This document shows, in pieces, positions 1-7,814 of a stretch of DNA of 59,988 nucleotides; within the stretch, counting starts at the first letter, position 1, and every line of letters starts with the position of its first letter. The position numbers and the translations under genes are program-made. Under the pieces are notes generated by a model. It saw only the letters and a list, made by a program, of their open reading frames with translations, had not been told where the DNA came from and searched no databases. Origin of the DNA: Thermodesulfobacteriaceae bacterium (lineage in GTDB: Bacteria; Desulfobacterota; Thermodesulfobacteria; Thermodesulfobacteriales; Thermodesulfobacteriaceae); NCBI GenBank assembly GCA_025062245.1, contig JANXAD010000007.1:1-59988 (forward strand). The letters are read 5' to 3'.

Positions 1-2
1 TT

Positions 3-71
3 CTTAGGGAATTAGTAATTTCTTTAGATCCTGAAAAAACTCTTCTTAATTTTGGCTATAGTTTAGATTAG
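3..71 (+). CDS. C-terminal end of a truncated gene, possibly exonuclease VII large subunit
   Basis: Only 22 codons before a TAG stop are inside the window, so the gene begins upstream of base 1. The tail reads LRELVISLDPEKTLL then NFGYSLD. A pattern of the kind L-x-P-x-x-x-L-x-x-G-Y-S near the C terminus is typical of XseA, the large subunit of exonuclease VII. The match is short, so the name is only a suggestion. It is on the same strand as the tRNA-rpsF block but 412 bases separate them. Confidence 0.4.
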   Translation, partial: LRELVISLDPEKTLLNFGYSLD

Positions 72-167
72 TGCAATTCCTGGTGTTTTCTCACTAAGCC
101 CTAAACCTTGAGATATCCTCTTTTTGTTTTTTATGTGATTTTATTTAAATTTAAAATTTTTTTAGCG

Positions 168-225
168 CTTTGAAGTTTTCAAAGGTCTCTTTAAAAGATT
201 AAGTTTCGATAGTTCTTTGAAAATT
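168..225 (+). promoter_or_regulatory. Short palindrome followed by a boxA-like antitermination motif
   Basis: CTTTGAA at 168-174 is repeated inverted as TTCAAAG at 178-184. Downstream, GTTCTTTGAAAA at 212-223 matches the boxA motif that in many bacteria lies in rRNA operon leaders and spacers and recruits the Nus antitermination complex. It precedes a repeat array, tRNA-Val and rpsF rather than an rRNA gene. A weak promoter candidate (TTGAGA at 108-113 with TTATGT at 131-136, 17-base spacer) lies upstream. The motif match is visible; the function is inferred. Confidence 0.4.
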
Positions 226-248
226 AAATAGGGTGTAAGGGCAGAGGT

Positions 249-422
249 TCCCTTAGGTAAAAAATGGGAGAAAAACCTTCCCTGAGGAATAAGGAATTGT
301 ATAAAAAGGAGGGCTTGTCCTGAGGAAATAAGGAATTACATAAAGGGAGGTCTTTCCTGATTAATAAGGGAGGGCACGAAAAGGATCCCGCCCTGAAGAA
401 ATAAGAGATTGGCTAAAAAGGG
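249..422 (+). repeat. Degenerate ~37-bp tandem repeat, about four to five units
   Basis: Units beginning with YCCTGA-like sequence start at 280, 318, 355 and 391, a spacing of 38, 37 and 36 bases. The best pair, 280-313 and 318-350, shares the core GAGGAAATAAGGAATT with small differences. The third unit is shortened, and a fifth more diverged unit may start near 249. The purine-rich end of each unit (GGGAGG or AGGAGGG) can pair with the pyrimidine-rich start of the next, giving a row of small hairpins, for example AGGGC at 370-374 with GCCCT at 390-394. No conserved open frame crosses it. Confidence 0.6.
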
Positions 423-483
423 TAGTTGTAAAATTTTTAAACTGTAGTAAGATTTATTTTTAGGGTATTCCTTAGGTGGTAAA

Positions 484-555
484 GGGCGGTTAGCTCAGGG
501 GTAGAGCGCCATCCTCACACGGTGGATGTCGCAGGTTCAAATCCTGCACCGCCCA
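484..555 (+). tRNA. tRNA-Val (anticodon CAC)
   Basis: A full cloverleaf can be folded: acceptor GGGCGGT (484-490) pairs with ACCGCCC (548-554), D stem GCTC/GAGC, anticodon stem CCATC/GGTGG around loop CTCACAC with anticodon CAC at 516-518, and T stem GCAGG/CCTGC with loop TTCAAAT. CAC reads the valine codon GTG. The discriminator is A555 and CCA is not encoded. It stands 65 bases before rpsF on the same strand and is probably co-transcribed with it. Confidence 0.93.
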
Positions 556-591
556 TTTTGCTCCTTGCTCCTCTAAAGCAAAATGAGGAGC
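554..591 (+). promoter_or_regulatory. Interleaved stems between tRNA-Val and rpsF (possible pseudoknot leader)
   Basis: CATTTTGCT at 554-562 is perfectly complementary to AGCAAAATG at 577-585. GCTCCTC at 567-573, inside the loop of the first stem, is perfectly complementary to GAGGAGC at 585-591. The two stems are interleaved and meet at base 585, the geometry of an H-type pseudoknot or a two-state switch. They sit in front of the rpsF ribosome binding site (AGGAGG, around 609-614). A role in bS6/bS18 autoregulation is inference; the known S6:S18 leader motif is not evident. Confidence 0.4.
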
Positions 592-620
592 CATAAAAAG
601 GCCAAAAGGAGGGGTTATTT

Positions 621-968
621 ATGCTTGACCTTTCTAATTTTAAAAGATTTCGTAAATGGGAAACTCTCTTCATTATCCATCCTGAAAGGATAGACGAAAA
701 AAATCAAATTTTAGATAAAATTAGAGACATAGTTAGTTCTAAGGAAGGGGAAATTTTAAAAATTAATGAATGGGGTATGAGAAAGCTGGCCTATCCTATC
801 CAAAAAAAACGTCAGGGATACTACATTTTAATAGAATTTTCAGGATTAGTCAGTTTACCTAAGGATTTAGAAGAGTTTTTTAGAATAGATGAAAGAATTC
901 TCAGATTTATTATAGTTAAGTTGGAAGATAGCTTTAAAAAAGAGAAGGAGGAGGCAGTTTATGGATAA
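621..968 (+). CDS. rpsF: Small ribosomal subunit protein bS6
   Basis: bS6 lies on the platform of the 30S subunit, where it binds 16S rRNA as a heterodimer with bS18. The 115-residue length is usual for the family. Family landmarks are an N-terminal strand (ETLFIIHP), the central KLAYPI.KK..GYY segment near residues 52-66 and a terminal strand [10 protein letters not shown]. The ATG has an AGGAGG site upstream. It overlaps rpsR by 8 bases, so translation of the two partners is probably coupled. It is the first protein gene of the rpsF-rpsR-rplI-dnaB block, a widely conserved order. Confidence 0.96.
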   Translation: MLDLSNFKRFRKWETLFIIHPERIDEKNQILDKIRDIVSSKEGEILKINEWGMRKLAYPIQKKRQGYYILIEFSGLVSLPKDLEEFFRIDERILRFIIVKLEDSFKKEKEEAVYG

Positions 969-1215
969 TCCTGTAATTGTTAAAAAGAGGGTCTTTCCAA
1001 GAAAAAAGGTTTGTAAATTCTGTTCAGACCCTAATTTAATAATAGATTATAAAAATCATGAAGTCTTAAAAACCTTTTTGAATGAAAAAGGAATGATCTT
1101 ACATAGAAGGCAAACTGGAACTTGTGCCTATCATCAAAGAAGACTTACTAATGCTATTAAAATGGCAAGAATTATGGCACTTTTACCTTTTGTAGCCGAT
1201 GTAGAAATAGATTAG
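961..1215 (+). CDS. rpsR: Small ribosomal subunit protein bS18 (zinc-type)
   Basis: bS18 is the partner of bS6 on the 30S platform. The 84-residue protein has the conserved core [14 protein letters not shown] and the helix [13 protein letters not shown]. It retains C-x2-C (CKFC, near residue 19) together with CAYH near residue 55, the ligand pattern of the zinc-binding C+ form of bS18; many bacteria carry a cysteine-free form. Start overlaps the end of rpsF by 8 bases, and the rplI start follows 14 bases after the stop. Confidence 0.96.
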   Translation: MDNPVIVKKRVFPRKKVCKFCSDPNLIIDYKNHEVLKTFLNEKGMILHRRQTGTCAYHQRRLTNAIKMARIMALLPFVADVEID

Positions 1216-1229
1216 GAGGAGGCTAAATA

Positions 1230-1676
1230 ATGGAAGTTATTTTGAGAACAGATATTCCTAAACTTGGAAAAGCAGGAGAAGTGGTAAAGGTTAGAGATGG
1301 TTTTGCCAGAAACTATCTTATTCCGAAGGGATTAGCCATTCCAGCTAACCAAAGAACTTTAAAAGCTTTGGAAAATCAAAGAAAAATTTTCTTAGCTAAG
1401 GCTGAAAGAGAAAGAAAAAAAATGCAAACTATAGCTGAAAAATTAAAAGATATGGAGCTAACTATTTATAGAAAAACCATAGAAGAGGATAGAATTTTTG
1501 GTTCCGTAAGTGCCCTTGATCTCTTAAATCTTTTAAAGGAAAAAGGTATTGGAATTGACAAAAAACAAATTCTCTTAGAAGAACCTATTAAAAGATTAGG
1601 GAGTTATGAAATTCCTATTAAGTTAGCTTCAGACTTGATAGTAAGCCTTAAATTAGAGGTCTTAGAAGAAAGATAA
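1230..1676 (+). CDS. rplI: Large ribosomal subunit protein bL9
   Basis: bL9 binds 23S rRNA near the L1 stalk with its N domain and reaches out with its C domain; it influences reading-frame maintenance. The 148-residue length is standard. The N-terminal signature is clear: VILRTDIPKLGKAGEVVKV followed by DGFARNYLIPKGLA. A charged connecting helix spans roughly residues 50-80, and the C domain follows. GGAGG stands 6-10 bases before the ATG. dnaB starts four bases after its stop. Confidence 0.97.
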   Translation: MEVILRTDIPKLGKAGEVVKVRDGFARNYLIPKGLAIPANQRTLKALENQRKIFLAKAERERKKMQTIAEKLKDMELTIYRKTIEEDRIFGSVSALDLLNLLKEKGIGIDKKQILLEEPIKRLGSYEIPIKLASDLIVSLKLEVLEER

Positions 1677-1680
1677 TCAA

Positions 1681-3060
1681 ATGACTTCTCAAAAAAAGGG
1701 CAAAAAAAATAAAAATAATCCCTTAGAAGCTACTTTCTCCCCAGAAATTTTACCCCCCCAAGACCTTCAAGCTGAACGATACCTCTTAGCTAGTATCTTT
1801 GTGGATCCCTCTTCTATTATAAAAGTTATTGATTATATTAGGCCTGAAGATTTTTATTCTTTAGCTCATAGGCTTATCTATTCCTCTTGTCTTTCTCTCT
1901 TTGAAAAGGATGAACCTATAGATATTATTACAGTGTATAATGAACTTGAAAAAAGGGGAGATTTAGAGCGAGCAGGTGGAGCAAGCTACCTTTCTGAAAT
2001 AGCCGGTCTTCTTCCAACTTCAGCCCATATTTCTCATTATGCTAAAATTGTAAAGGAAAAGGGTATCCTAAGAGAAATTATAAGAATTAGTCAAGATTTA
2101 ATTTATAGAGCCTATTACTCTGGAGAGGATTCTCAAGAGATTCTTAATTATGCTGAAAAAGAACTTTTTGAAATCTCTTATTATGGAAAAAAAGAAAGTT
2201 TTGTCCCTTTAAAGGAAGTAATTAAGGAAAATATCAAATATTTAGAAAGTCTTTATCAAAGAGGAGAGACGATAACTGGGATTCCCACGGGCTTTCCAGA
2301 TTTAGATAAGATGACCGCTGGATTTCAAAGAGGTGATTTAATAATTTTAGCTGGTCGCCCAGGTATGGGAAAAACTGCTTTAGCCTTAGATATAGTTAGA
2401 AATGCCTGTAAACTTTCCAAAATAGGTGCTGCTATCTTTTCTTTAGAAATGAGTAAAGAACAACTCTCTGCCAGACTTCTTTGCGCAGAGGCTAAGGTTA
2501 ACTTTCAAAAATTTCGCACCGGAAACTTAGAAACCTATGAGTGGCAGAAAATCATTCAAGCAGCCAATACCTTAAGTCAATTTCCTATTTACATAGATGA
2601 TACCTTAGGTGTAAATATTTTAGAAGTTAAAGCTAAAGCTCGTAAACTTCTTAAAGAAATTCCCTTAGGTTTGGTTGTGATAGATTATCTTCAGCTTATG
2701 AGAAGTTTAGAAAAAAAAGAAAGAAGGGAACAAGAAATTTCTGAAATTTCAGCAGGTCTTAAAGCTATCGCTAAGGAATTGAATGTTCCTGTTTTAGCTC
2801 TTTCTCAGTTAAACCGAAAAGTGGAAGAACGCCCCGATAAAAGACCCCAACTCTCTGACCTTAGGGAGTCTGGAGCTTTAGAACAGGATGCAGATGTAAT
2901 TTTATTTATCTACAGAGATGAATTTTATAATAAGGAAAGTCCAGAAAAAGGTATAGCAGAAATAATTATTGGTAAACAAAGAAATGGACCTACTGGAAAA
3001 TTAAAATTAGCCTTTTTATCTCAATATTCTTCCTTTGAAAGTTTAGAAACCAGTCTTTAA
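1681..3060 (+). CDS. dnaB: Replicative DNA helicase DnaB
   Basis: DnaB is the hexameric 5'-3' helicase that unwinds the replication fork and recruits primase. The 459-residue protein has the N-terminal helical collar (about 24-125: PPQDLQAERYLLASIF) and a RecA-like motor. Walker A is GRPGMGKTALAL near residue 225, Walker B is LVVIDYLQLM near 329, and the C-terminal KQRNGPTG motif lies near 432. No intein is present. There is little sign of a Shine-Dalgarno site, so translation may be coupled to rplI four bases upstream. It converges on the DUF4198-like gene with an 18-base gap and no clear terminator. Confidence 0.97.
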   Translation: MTSQKKGKKNKNNPLEATFSPEILPPQDLQAERYLLASIFVDPSSIIKVIDYIRPEDFYSLAHRLIYSSCLSLFEKDEPIDIITVYNELEKRGDLERAGGASYLSEIAGLLPTSAHISHYAKIVKEKGILREIIRISQDLIYRAYYSGEDSQEILNYAEKELFEISYYGKKESFVPLKEVIKENIKYLESLYQRGETITGIPTGFPDLDKMTAGFQRGDLIILAGRPGMGKTALALDIVRNACKLSKIGAAIFSLEMSKEQLSARLLCAEAKVNFQKFRTGNLETYEWQKIIQAANTLSQFPIYIDDTLGVNILEVKAKARKLLKEIPLGLVVIDYLQLMRSLEKKERREQEISEISAGLKAIAKELNVPVLALSQLNRKVEERPDKRPQLSDLRESGALEQDADVILFIYRDEFYNKESPEKGIAEIIIGKQRNGPTGKLKLAFLSQYSSFESLETSL

Positions 3061-3078
3061 TAATTTTTCCGAAAAAAA

Positions 3079-3918
3079 TCAGTTTGACTTAGGAAAAAAA
3101 TACTCTAAGGTTTCCTTAGCTTCCCTTTTAGAGGGGAAAATGTATAACCAAAGTTCAGTCATAATTTCTAAAGGATAATTTTGATTACCATAAAATTGAG
3201 TTCCTCGGTTAACTTTTATGGAAATAACCCACCAACCTGGTTCTTCAAAATTAACCACAAAGAAACCGTTTTTAGCCAGTCTAATCTTTTTTTTAAGAAG
3301 GGGATAGTTTATATCTCCAAAGGAGTCCTTGGGCAGTTCCTCTAAGGTTAAAAAATGGGGACTAAATTTTTCTACTTCAATAACTCCCTCTTTTAAAGGT
3401 TGATTTTTATACCATACTTGTCCCCAGAAAATTTCTCCAGTTTTTAATCCATAAGGACGAGTAAAAGGTTTTATTTCTAATTCAAAACCACAAAGATGAT
3501 CCCAACCCTTCTCAAGTTCTACATGCCAAGAAGTCTTTAAATAAGCTTTTCTCAATTTATTTTCAGGAATTAAAAATGGTTGGGTCTCTACACAAATAAG
3601 GTGATCACCTTTTTCTTTTGGAATTAATTTCAATTCATAACCTATTTTATTAACATTGGTTCTTGGATCCTTAAATTCTCTTCTTAAAAGGGTTATCTTT
3701 TCCCTTTTTTTTTGAGGAGTAAGAAGAAAGAATTCAGAGGGCACTTTCAAATCAAATAAAATTCCAAAACTTGGTTCTACCTTTCCTAAGTAAAAATTTT
3801 TTTCCTTTCCTATTTTGCCGTAATTTTCTTCAGAAGAAACTAAAAAAATTTTATAGGCTAAAACGCAGTCAAAGGAGATGAAAAAGAATAATAAAAAAAA
3901 TAAAATAATCAGAAACAT
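3079..3918 (-). CDS. Exported DUF4198-like protein
   Basis: A 279-residue protein with a strongly hydrophobic start (residues 1-21, LIILFFLLFFFISF) typical of a signal peptide. The C-terminal half has the beta-rich pattern of DUF4198 proteins: FWGQVWYKNQPLKEGVIEVEK near 165-185, then FVVNFEEPGWWVISIKV and a closing strand TELWLYIFP. DUF4198 proteins are periplasmic and often stand beside nickel or cobalt transporters; no such transporter is visible here, so a metal role is only a family hint. The ATG overlaps the stop of the upstream gene by one base (TAATG), which implies translational coupling. Confidence 0.65.
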   Translation of the reverse strand: MFLIILFFLLFFFISFDCVLAYKIFLVSSEENYGKIGKEKNFYLGKVEPSFGILFDLKVPSEFFLLTPQKKREKITLLRREFKDPRTNVNKIGYELKLIPKEKGDHLICVETQPFLIPENKLRKAYLKTSWHVELEKGWDHLCGFELEIKPFTRPYGLKTGEIFWGQVWYKNQPLKEGVIEVEKFSPHFLTLEELPKDSFGDINYPLLKKKIRLAKNGFFVVNFEEPGWWVISIKVNRGTQFYGNQNYPLEIMTELWLYIFPSKREAKETLEYFFPKSN

Positions 3919-4406
3919 TAGGTAAATCTATTTAAAATCCAAGAAATGATAGCACTTTTTAGTTGTAGTTCCTGTTCAGGGGTAAGAGAAGTTAGCCAAT
4001 ATTTTACCCATTTTTGAAGTCTGTTGAGGTGAATTTTAGGTATCCTTTCTCCAAAAATCTGCTCTAAGGCTCTTAAATACCAAATAAAGATAGCCTGAAG
4101 AGGCATAAATTTATATTCCAAAGTAATAGGATAGAGCATTTCATAAAAGGCTCGGTTAATAAATTTTTTTTCATTTTCGTTAGGAAATCTCCTAATATTC
4201 AACTTAGAAGCTTTTATTTCTGAAGACATTTTTTGAGCATCTAAACTTTTTAAGTATTCTAAATTTTTTTGTAAAGTATAAACTTTTTCTTGATTTTGTC
4301 TGATTATTTCATCTTGTAAAGAAAGTAACGCTAAAGGATTTTCTCTTTCTTTATAGTATTTAACTAATTTTTGTTTTAAAATTGATTTTCTTGAACGTCC
4401 TCCCAT
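3918..4406 (-). CDS. Hypothetical protein coupled to the DUF4198-like gene
   Basis: I do not recognise this 162-residue protein. The first 60 residues are basic and likely helical (KQKLVKYYKERENPLALL, then DEIIRQNQEKVYTLQKNLEYL). The rest includes FYEMLYPITLEYKFMPLQAI and a C-terminal helix ILNRF. There is no signal peptide or clear membrane span. It shares one base with the downstream DUF4198-like gene, so the two are very likely co-translated. Its 5' end runs into the IS remnant upstream, which may have replaced the original promoter region. Confidence 0.5.
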   Translation of the reverse strand: MGGRSRKSILKQKLVKYYKERENPLALLSLQDEIIRQNQEKVYTLQKNLEYLKSLDAQKMSSEIKASKLNIRRFPNENEKKFINRAFYEMLYPITLEYKFMPLQAIFIWYLRALEQIFGERIPKIHLNRLQKWVKYWLTSLTPEQELQLKSAIISWILNRFT

Positions 4407-4478
4407 AAAGTTCTCATCCCTTTTTCTTTTTTAAAAGATACTATAATAAAAGCACAAATTTTCTTTTTTTCAAGAACT

Positions 4479-4735
4479 TGTATGAGACCGTATGAGTTGG
4501 TACTGCGTGTTATTTTTATATATTCTTCACCATAACATCTTAAAGGTGGCTTATTATTTAAGTTATGGGGCCCCTTATCCCCATGAGACCATATCAAATA
4601 ATTTATCAATTCCCTGTTAGAGGCCTCTAAATCCTCAAACAACTTCCCCCCTATACTCTATAAAATCCTTCTCTATTGGTCCCTCCAGCTTTTCACCTAA
4701 CTTTCCCCTTGGGATATTCCTTTAGCCTTTCTAAC
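4479..4735 (-). mobile_element. Decayed 3' end of an IS481-like transposase (copy 1)
   Basis: The minus strand encodes the C-terminal part of a DDE integrase-type transposase: EYPKGKV, DFIEYR, then LFEDLEASNRELINYLIW and LNNKPPLRCYGEEYIK. Frames change several times, and the R-P-H motif is damaged (GPH). DNA identity with copy 2 (26540-26797) is obvious across the whole stretch and ends at the shared TGTATGAGACC terminus (4478-4488 in plus orientation). The 88-codon open frame at 4376-4642 is this relic running on past the element end and is not a gene in its own right. Confidence 0.75.
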
Positions 4736-4755
4736 CTTTGCCTCTTTGATAAAAC

Positions 4756-4808
4756 TTTATTAAACGAGCTCATAAAAACATAATACAAGAAAAAAGAGCT
4801 TAAGATGG
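4756..4808 (-). repeat. 53-bp element-derived segment shared with 19128-19180
   Basis: Read on the minus strand this segment matches 19128-19180 at 47 of 53 positions without gaps, and all six differences are transitions. The conserved block starts abruptly at CCATCTTA in both places. It can encode FFLYYVFM, but no intact gene surrounds it. It adjoins IS copy 1. The rest of the 4809-4920 gap shows only AT-rich sequence. Confidence 0.6.
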
Positions 4809-4920
4809 GTTGACACTATGAAAAATAGGAAAATAGGAGAATATTTAAATTTTTAATTGAAATTTTTAGATAAATTGATTTTAAAATGTAAAATTTCAAA
4901 AATTTGATTCTATTTAATAC

Positions 4921-4956
4921 TTGACAAGCCTTAAAGAATAGTTAAAAATGTAATAT
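4921..4956 (+). promoter_or_regulatory. Predicted dsrA promoter
   Basis: A consensus TTGACA at 4921-4926 is followed after 16 bases by TAAAAA (4943-4948); a second possible -10, TAATAT at 4951-4956, is farther than usual. The dsrA ATG is at 4983 with a GGGGAGGG ribosome site at 4971-4978. The promoter lies about 110 bases past the end of the IS remnant. Confidence 0.6.
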
Positions 4957-4982
4957 ACAAATTAAAATGTGGGGAGGGTGCA

Positions 4983-6281
4983 ATGAGTGAAATAAAAAAA
5001 CATGATACTCCTTTAGTAGACCAGTTAAAAACTGGACCTTGGCCAAGCTTTGTAGATGATATTTATATCTATGCTGAGAAGTATAAAAAACAGACTTGTT
5101 TTGATATTATGGGTCAGTTAGAGCTTTCCTACAAAAATAAGGAAACCCATTGGAAACACGGCGGTATTGTAGGAGTTTTTGGTTATGGTGGAGGAGTTAT
5201 AGGACGTTATTCAGATCAACAGGAACAATTTCCTGCAGTTTGGGCTTTCCATACTGTACGTGTTCATCAACCTGGTGGAAAGTGGTATCATACTTCCTAT
5301 TTAAAGAAACTTTGTGACTTATGGGACCATAGAGGAAGTGGAATTGTTAATTTTCACGGTTCTACTGGAGATATAATTCTTCTTGGAACGGTAACTGAAC
5401 AATTGGAATATATCTTTTTTGATTTAACTCATCAATTAAAACAAGATTTAGGAGGTTCTGGTTCTAATTTAAGAACCCCCAGTTCTTGTATGGGGAAATC
5501 TCGTTGTCAATGGTCTTGTATTGATACTATGGCTATTGAGTATGAGTTAAGTATGGAGTTTCAGGATGAAATCCATCGTCCCTCTTTTCCTTACAAGTTC
5601 AAGATTAAAGTTTCTGGTTGTCCTATTGACTGCGTAGCAGCTATTGCACGTGCAGACCTTTCTATTATTGGAACTTGGGTTGATGATATTAGAATAGATC
5701 AAGAAGCAGTGAGAGCCTATGTAGGGGGTGAGTTAAAACCTGGTGGAAATTCTCATTCTGACAGGGATTGGGGACCCTTTGACATTAAGAAGGAAGTAAT
5801 TGAACTTTGTCCTACCCAGTGTATGTATTGGGACGAAAATGAAAAGAAGCTTTATATTAATAATAAGGAATGCAATAGATGTATGCATTGTATGGCGGTT
5901 ATGCCTGAAGCTTTATGGCCTGGTACTGATACAGGTGCCACTATCCTTATGGGTTCTAAAGCTCCTATTTTAGAAGGTGCTCAGCTTTCTTCAGTAATTG
6001 TACCTTTTATGAGAATGGAACCTCCCTATGACGAATTGAAAGAGGTTACTCGTAAAGCCTGGGATTTCTGGATGGAGGTTGGTAAAAATCGTGAGCGTTT
6101 AGGTGAGCTTATTCAGAGAATAGGTCTTAATAGATTTATTACGGAAGTTCTTGGACTTCCAGCTGTCCCTCAGCATATTAGGGAACCCAGGTCTAACCCT
6201 TATGTCTTCTGGAAAGAAGAAGAGGTACCTGGTGGATGGACCAGAGATGCTGCTGAATTTAGAAAACGTCATCCAGCTTAA
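4983..6281 (+). CDS. dsrA: Dissimilatory sulfite reductase subunit alpha
   Basis: DsrA and DsrB form the alpha2beta2 cytoplasmic enzyme that reduces sulfite, the terminal step of sulfate respiration, passing a sulfur to DsrC. The 432-residue chain has the siroheme/[4Fe-4S] ligands C169-x5-C175 (CMGKSRC) and C213-x3-C217 (CPIDC). A ferredoxin insertion follows with CPTQC (276-280) and CNRCMHC (297-303). Arginine codons are more often CGT here than in neighbouring genes, which fits high expression or a different origin. dsrB follows after 41 bases with its own AAAGGAGG site. Confidence 0.98.
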   Translation: MSEIKKHDTPLVDQLKTGPWPSFVDDIYIYAEKYKKQTCFDIMGQLELSYKNKETHWKHGGIVGVFGYGGGVIGRYSDQQEQFPAVWAFHTVRVHQPGGKWYHTSYLKKLCDLWDHRGSGIVNFHGSTGDIILLGTVTEQLEYIFFDLTHQLKQDLGGSGSNLRTPSSCMGKSRCQWSCIDTMAIEYELSMEFQDEIHRPSFPYKFKIKVSGCPIDCVAAIARADLSIIGTWVDDIRIDQEAVRAYVGGELKPGGNSHSDRDWGPFDIKKEVIELCPTQCMYWDENEKKLYINNKECNRCMHCMAVMPEALWPGTDTGATILMGSKAPILEGAQLSSVIVPFMRMEPPYDELKEVTRKAWDFWMEVGKNRERLGELIQRIGLNRFITEVLGLPAVPQHIREPRSNPYVFWKEEEVPGGWTRDAAEFRKRHPA

Positions 6282-6322
6282 TTAGGTAGGCAAAAAAATT
6301 TATTTAAATAAAGGAGGTTATT

Positions 6323-7537
6323 ATGGAAGAAAAAGTAGTAATGCCTGATCCAATTTATAGTGAACCCTATGATCCTACTTTAGCAGAAAAGCTTTATAAT
6401 CCAGCTAAACCTATGGAAAACAGAATTACTGATATAGGACCCCCTCACTATAGTCAGTTTTTACCTCCTATAATCCAAAAAAATTATGGCAAATGGAAAT
6501 CCCATCTAATTCTTCAAGCAGGAGTTATGAAGTATACCTCTGAAACTGGAGATGTAGTTTATGTAGTAAGATGTGGAACTCCCCGTTTGGAAACTACCGA
6601 TTATATTCGTGAAATTTGTGAAATTGCTGATAAGTATTGTGATGGTTATGTGCGCTGGACTACCCGTAACAATGTAGAGTTTCATGTAACCTCCGAAGAA
6701 AAATTAAAAGCTTTAATGGAAGACCTAAAAAATAGAAAACATCCCAATGGTTCTTACAAATTCCCTATAGGTGGAACTGGAGCTGGGGTAAGTAATATTG
6801 TTCATACCCAAGGTTGGATTCACTGTCATACTCCTGCAACCGATGCTTCTGGAGTAGTAAAGGCGGTTTTAGATGAACTCTTTGAATATTTTGGTTCTCA
6901 GAAACTTCCTGCTAAGACTAGATTGGCTTTAGCCTGTTGTTTGAATATGTGCGGAGCCGTTCATTGTTCTGATATTGCTATTCTTGGAATTCACAGAAAA
7001 CCACCTCTTATTGAAGATGACCGGTTAGAATATGTATGTGAAATTCCCTTAGTTATAGCTTCTTGTCCTTTGGGAGCTATAAGACCTGCAACTGTAGAAG
7101 TAGGTGGACAAAAAAGAAAAACAGTAAGAATAAACTTAGAGCGCTGTATGTTCTGTGGTAACTGTTATACTATGTGTCCAGCCCTTCCTCTTTCTGATGG
7201 AGAAGGAGATGGTATTGCTATTTTAGTAGGGGGTAAAATCTCTAATAGAATTTCACCTCCTAAGTTTTCTAAATTAGTAATTCCCTATATTCCTAATGAA
7301 CCGCCTCGTTGGCCAACTACTGTTCAGTGGGTAAAGAAAATTTTGGAAACCTATGCTAAGTATGCTAAAAAATATGAAAGGCTTGGTGATTGGGCTGAGA
7401 GAATTGGTTGGGAAAGATTCTTTGAACTTTGTGAAATTCCCTTTACTGATAAATGTATAGATGATTATAGATTAGCCTATGATACCTATAGAACTTCTAT
7501 GCATTTCAAATTTACCAGTCATATAGAAATTAAATAA
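6323..7537 (+). CDS. dsrB: Dissimilatory sulfite reductase subunit beta
   Basis: Partner of DsrA. The 404-residue chain shows [11 protein letters not shown] near 112-122, the cysteine group [11 protein letters not shown] at 205-215 that contributes to the siroheme/cluster site, the later C of ASCPLGAI near 248, and a ferredoxin motif C275-x2-C278-x2-C281-x3-C285. Length and motif order match complete DsrB. It sits between dsrA and dsrD in the standard order. No other sulfate-reduction genes (sat, apr, dsrMKJOP, dsrC) lie in the window. Confidence 0.98.
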   Translation: MEEKVVMPDPIYSEPYDPTLAEKLYNPAKPMENRITDIGPPHYSQFLPPIIQKNYGKWKSHLILQAGVMKYTSETGDVVYVVRCGTPRLETTDYIREICEIADKYCDGYVRWTTRNNVEFHVTSEEKLKALMEDLKNRKHPNGSYKFPIGGTGAGVSNIVHTQGWIHCHTPATDASGVVKAVLDELFEYFGSQKLPAKTRLALACCLNMCGAVHCSDIAILGIHRKPPLIEDDRLEYVCEIPLVIASCPLGAIRPATVEVGGQKRKTVRINLERCMFCGNCYTMCPALPLSDGEGDGIAILVGGKISNRISPPKFSKLVIPYIPNEPPRWPTTVQWVKKILETYAKYAKKYERLGDWAERIGWERFFELCEIPFTDKCIDDYRLAYDTYRTSMHFKFTSHIEIK

Positions 7538-7553
7538 AAAAGAGGTGAAATAA

Positions 7554-7814
7554 ATGGAAAAGGAAGAACTTAAGCAAAAAATTATTGAAGTCATTGAGAA
7601 AAAAATTAAGATTGCTGGAAAATCTAAGGTTTATCTTAAAGACTTACAAAAGGATATACCAGGAGTAAGCCCCAGAGATATTAAAAACGCTGCTAATGAA
7701 TTAGTAAGAGAAGGAAAATTGGAGTATTTCTCTACCGGAAGTACAGTAATGTTTGGAATTCCCGGAGTAGGTATGGGATTAGAGGCTGGTACAGAAAAAC
7801 CTAAGGAGGAATAA
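7554..7814 (+). CDS. dsrD: DsrD winged-helix protein
   Basis: A small 86-residue protein always found just after dsrAB in sulfate reducers. DsrD has a winged-helix fold and is reported to stimulate DsrAB activity allosterically. Visible features are the helical start (ELKQKIIEVIEKKI), the SKVYLKDLQKDIPGVSPRDIK segment, and a wing-like strand SGSTVMFGIPGVG-type segment near 62-73. AGAGGTG lies before the ATG. Its last 36 bases overlap the converging kinase gene on the other strand. Confidence 0.95.
   Translation: MEKEELKQKIIEVIEKKIKIAGKSKVYLKDLQKDIPGVSPRDIKNAANELVREGKLEYFSTGSTVMFGIPGVGMGLEAGTEKPKEE

Noticed and set aside
249-422. Possible CRISPR array
   Set aside because: The repeats are contiguous at about 37 bases with no unique spacers and are too diverged between units; no cas genes are in the window.
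4376-4642. 88-codon open frame as a real gene
   Set aside because: It is the frame of the decayed IS481-like transposase C terminus continuing past the element boundary into the neighbouring gene.
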